8,400 nt of DNA, taken from the NCBI GenBank assembly GCA_002335115.1, contig DDCR01000053.1:1-8400 (forward strand), given 5' to 3'. The notes beneath the pieces were generated by a model. It had not been told where the DNA came from, searched no databases, and saw nothing but the letters and a program-made list of their open reading frames with translations. The stretch is from Oceanospirillaceae bacterium UBA2001. Lineage in GTDB: Bacteria; Pseudomonadota; Gammaproteobacteria; Pseudomonadales; Balneatricaceae. The translations under genes and the position numbers were made by a program. Positions 5,934 through 8,400 of this stretch are shown here, piece by piece (position 1 is the stretch's first letter; the number at the start of each line of letters is the position of its first letter).

Positions 5934-7451
5934 GTGAGGTTGGATGTGGAAACCAAGTGCTTACATGAACTGATGCCCCTTACGGGACAAGCCCAGCAAT
6001 GGGCAGATGTTTGTGTATATGGGGTGTCATCAGATAGCCGGCAGGTCAAACAAGGTGACTTGTTTATCACCTGTTTAGGGGAGCCAAAACGGTTGCACTG
6101 CTATGTAAAGCAAGCGCAAGAAAGAGGGGCCGTGGCGGTAGTTATCGATGCACAACAGGCATTTAAATTGGACTCATCTGGCCTCACTGTTCCTATCATC
6201 AGTCTACCTAATTTGGTCTCTATGCAAGGCTTGATCGCTGCCCGCATCAACCATGATCCAAGCCAACACATGTCTCTTATTGGTATTACAGGAACCAATG
6301 GTAAAACGAGCTGTAGTCAGTTTATTGCGCAGTGTTTTTCAGATTTAGGTCTAACCTGTGGCGTCGTGGGCACTTTGGGCTATGGATTGCTTGATACTTT
6401 GGTGCAGGGGCCAAATACCACGCCTGATGAAGTGACGATGCAGAGTCAATTAGGGGCTATGGCACAAGCAGGTGCAGTTGCCTGCGCCATAGAAGTGTCC
6501 TCCCACGGACTCGCACAAGGGCGACTAAATGGCTGCCGTTTTGAAACGGCCGTGTTCACTAATCTGACTCAAGACCATCTTGATTATCATGGCACCATGC
6601 AAGCCTATGGTGAGGTCAAGGCGCAACTATTTAGCTGGCCGAGTTTACGCACTGCCGTGGTGAACTTTGACGATGATTTTGGTCGAGGGTTGCTCAACGA
6701 AATTGCCCCATCAGTGAAAACGTACACTTACAGTGCTCAGATTTGCCAAGTAGATTATGCAGACGTGGGGGTGTCCTCCCTTGTTCAGCATGAACATGGC
6801 ATAGAAGCAGTAATTAATACACCTAAGGGTCAATCGTTGTTAAAAGTTGGACTTATTGGACGCTTCAATCTGAGTAATTTATTAGCCACTTTGGCTGTTC
6901 TTTTATTACATAAAATTGAACTGACAGCAGCGATTGCGGTGATCAACAGACTGACGACCATATGTGGACGAATGCAGATCGTAGGGCAGGAGCGGCAATC
7001 AAAAAATAGCCCGCAGGCCATTGTAGATTATGCCCATACGCCTGATGCGTTAGAACAAGCGTTAATGGCTGCCAAAGAGCATCTAACTCAGGGTCAATTA
7101 TGGCTAGTGTTTGGCTGTGGTGGAGATCGTGATGTGGACAAACGATCCAAAATGGCCAGTATTGCCGAAATCTGGGCTGATCATGTCGTGGTCACAGATG
7201 ATAATCCCCGCACAGAACCCAGTGGCAAAATTCTATCAGATATTGGGCAGGGTTTTAAACGCTTAGATAAAGTAGTCATAGAAGGTGACCGAAGAAAAGC
7301 CATTGCCTTAACGATGGGACGCGCTAGGGCAGGAGATATCGTCCTAATTACTGGCAAAGGTCATGAAACTTATCAAGACATTGCTGGCCTTAAGCATCAT
7401 TTTAGTGATCAAGAAGAAGTCTTGAGTGCACTAGCAGGAGGCTTAGCTTAA
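5934..7451 (+). CDS. murE: UDP-MurNAc-L-Ala-D-Glu:meso-diaminopimelate ligase MurE
   Basis: A cytoplasmic ATP-dependent Mur ligase that adds the third stem-peptide residue to UDP-MurNAc-dipeptide. Seen, numbering from the GTG at 5934 (505 residues): an N-terminal UDP-binding domain with the SSDSRQVKQGDLF pattern, the ATP P-loop GITGTNGKTS (117-126), TTPDE shortly after, EVSSH (187-191), K229 in EVKAQLF (the lysine that is carbamylated in this family), and in the C-terminal domain DNPR at 423-426, the motif that selects meso-diaminopimelate over L-lysine. GCGGDRDVDKR and ITGKGHE are also typical. The start is a GTG only 2 nt after ftsI; a second in-frame GTG at 5946 has a better ribosome binding site and may be the true start (501 residues). 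The stop overlaps the murF ATG by one base. Confidence 0.96.
   Translation: MRLDVETKCLHELMPLTGQAQQWADVCVYGVSSDSRQVKQGDLFITCLGEPKRLHCYVKQAQERGAVAVVIDAQQAFKLDSSGLTVPIISLPNLVSMQGLIAARINHDPSQHMSLIGITGTNGKTSCSQFIAQCFSDLGLTCGVVGTLGYGLLDTLVQGPNTTPDEVTMQSQLGAMAQAGAVACAIEVSSHGLAQGRLNGCRFETAVFTNLTQDHLDYHGTMQAYGEVKAQLFSWPSLRTAVVNFDDDFGRGLLNEIAPSVKTYTYSAQICQVDYADVGVSSLVQHEHGIEAVINTPKGQSLLKVGLIGRFNLSNLLATLAVLLLHKIELTAAIAVINRLTTICGRMQIVGQERQSKNSPQAIVDYAHTPDALEQALMAAKEHLTQGQLWLVFGCGGDRDVDKRSKMASIAEIWADHVVVTDDNPRTEPSGKILSDIGQGFKRLDKVVIEGDRRKAIALTMGRARAGDIVLITGKGHETYQDIAGLKHHFSDQEEVLSALAGGLA
5936..5939 (+). promoter_or_regulatory. ribosome binding site favouring an alternative murE start
   Basis: GAGG at 5936-5939 lies 6 nt before the in-frame GTG at 5946. 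The GTG at 5934 has only AGG (5925-5927) at the same distance. The choice changes the N-terminus by four residues. No ATG occurs until codon 14, so a non-ATG start is likely in either case. Confidence 0.45.
7436..7441 (+). promoter_or_regulatory. strong Shine-Dalgarno sequence of murF
   Basis: A full AGGAGG lies inside the 3' end of murE, 9 nt before the murF ATG. It is the best ribosome binding site in the cluster and fixes the murF start. The ATG overlaps the murE stop (TAATG), so reinitiation after murE and independent loading are both possible. Confidence 0.8.
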
Positions 7452-8400
7452 TGGCTGTCTTTCATTTATCTGACCTATCCAAAAACTTGCCAGGTAGTCA
7501 TGTTATCGGTATCGCAGCCTTTAGTCATCTATCTACAGATACTAGAAACCTAGCGGCGGGTGATTTATTTGTTGCTTTAGTTGGCCCTAATTTTGATGGC
7601 CACGAGTTTATTGCACAAGCGCAAAACCAAGGTGCCTGTGCAGCTTTAGTGAGCACAGAAATAGACACAGATTTGCCATTGATAGTGGTGCCAGATACGC
7701 GTATTGCATTGGGGCAGCTTGCTGCAATTAAGCGTCAAAGTCTCAATGGTCAGTTTGTTTCAGTCACGGGTAGTAGTGGCAAAACCACTGTCAAAGAAAT
7801 GTTACAAAAGGTCCTTTTTCAGGCAGGAGAGGTGGAGGTTACCCAAGGTAATTTTAACAATGACATTGGCGTGCCTTTGACCCTGTGGGGCATGCGAGAT
7901 GATGTTGATTATCGGGTGCTCGAACTTGGCGCGAACCATATTGGTGAAATTGCCTATACCAGTCGCATGGTGGGGGCCGATGTCGCCATTTTGAATAATG
8001 CCCAAGAAGCTCATTTATCGGGTTTTGGCAGCCTTGGTGGGGTGGTCAAAGCCAAAGGAGAAATTATTACTGGCCTCTCTAAAAAGGGGCAGGTGGTTTT
8101 GAATCTTGATGACCCTCACTTTTTAGTGTGGCAAACGTTGGCCCAATCGAGGCGAGTGTGGAGTTTTAGTTTAAGCAATAAAAAGGCCAGCGTTTATGCC
8201 AGTGCTATCGAGCGTACTTCGCGCGGTAGTCAATTTATGTTGCATGTAGGACAGCAACAGCAGCAAGTCGATTTGCAATTATTAGGCCAGCACAATGTGG
8301 CTAACGCCCTAGCCACTGCCGCGGCGGCATCAGCTCTGGGCTTATCGCTGGATCAAATTGTTCAAGGCTTAGCACATGCAAGGCCTTATCAAGGACGCCT
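7451..8400 (+). CDS. murF: UDP-MurNAc-tripeptide-D-alanyl-D-alanine ligase MurF (partial, 3' end missing)
   Basis: A cytoplasmic Mur ligase that attaches the D-Ala-D-Ala dipeptide, completing the UDP-MurNAc-pentapeptide. The frame is open from the ATG to the window end (316 codons, against about 450 in the complete family), so roughly the last third is missing. Seen: an N-terminal domain with FSHLSTDTRNLAAGDLFVAL, typical of MurF/MurE; the ATP P-loop VTGSSGKTTVKE (105-116); the hallmark GNFNNDIGVPLTLW; ELGANHIGEI; an NNAQEAHLSGFGS segment where family members bind Mg-ATP; and QHNVANALATAAAA, the usual start of the C-terminal part of the central domain. The start is secured by AGGAGG and the overlap with the murE stop. 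It follows murE in the pathway as well as in the operon. Confidence 0.96.
   Translation, partial: MAVFHLSDLSKNLPGSHVIGIAAFSHLSTDTRNLAAGDLFVALVGPNFDGHEFIAQAQNQGACAALVSTEIDTDLPLIVVPDTRIALGQLAAIKRQSLNGQFVSVTGSSGKTTVKEMLQKVLFQAGEVEVTQGNFNNDIGVPLTLWGMRDDVDYRVLELGANHIGEIAYTSRMVGADVAILNNAQEAHLSGFGSLGGVVKAKGEIITGLSKKGQVVLNLDDPHFLVWQTLAQSRRVWSFSLSNKKASVYASAIERTSRGSQFMLHVGQQQQQVDLQLLGQHNVANALATAAAASALGLSLDQIVQGLAHARPYQGR

Noticed and set aside
5617..6298. Minus-strand open frames within ftsI and murE
   Set aside because: Shadows of well-conserved + strand genes, without family resemblance or ribosome binding sites.
2493..8400. A novel system hidden in the dcw block
   Set aside because: All six genes match known families with intact motifs and standard order; no extra gene or sizeable gap lies between them.

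Overview
The window comes from a gammaproteobacterial chromosome. It carries the start of the division and cell wall (dcw) cluster in its classical order, mraZ-rsmH-ftsL-ftsI-murE-murF, all on the + strand and tightly packed. MurE carries the DNPR motif of the meso-diaminopimelate-adding enzymes, which fits a Gram-negative peptidoglycan. The first ~40 bases are recognisable as the 3' end of RNase P RNA (rnpB). rnpB close upstream of mraZ is an arrangement known from Pseudomonas-like gammaproteobacteria. I cannot name the genus from sequence alone.

Layout: (1) 1-40, the 3' end of rnpB. (2) 41-443, about 400 bases without a convincing gene, holding a T-tract, a small 12-bp tandem repeat and a faint minus-strand coding-like relic. 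(3) 444-1613, two closely spaced genes, a NUDIX hydrolase and a YgjP/DUF45-type zinc metallopeptidase-fold protein. (4) 1674-2330, a GntR-family (FadR/FCD subfamily) transcription factor with a good sigma70-like promoter candidate and a weak terminator after it. (5) 2393-2492, the regulatory region of the dcw operon, with three TGGNN boxes at an exact 10-bp period, the arrangement bound by MraZ. (6) 2493-8400, the dcw genes, with murF cut off by the window end.

How the genes work together: MraZ probably represses its own operon through the three boxes. RsmH methylates 16S rRNA. FtsL and FtsI are divisome membrane proteins, FtsI being the septal transpeptidase. MurE and MurF add the third amino acid and the D-Ala-D-Ala dipeptide to the UDP-MurNAc peptide that ends up as the substrate of FtsI. 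Start and stop codons overlap at rsmH/ftsL, ftsL/ftsI and murE/murF, and only 2 nt separate ftsI from murE, so one transcript with translational coupling is likely.

I do not see an undescribed biological system here. The parts most worth a second look are the MraZ operator, the three accessory genes lying between rnpB and mraZ, the altered NUDIX box, and the relic-like stretch after rnpB.
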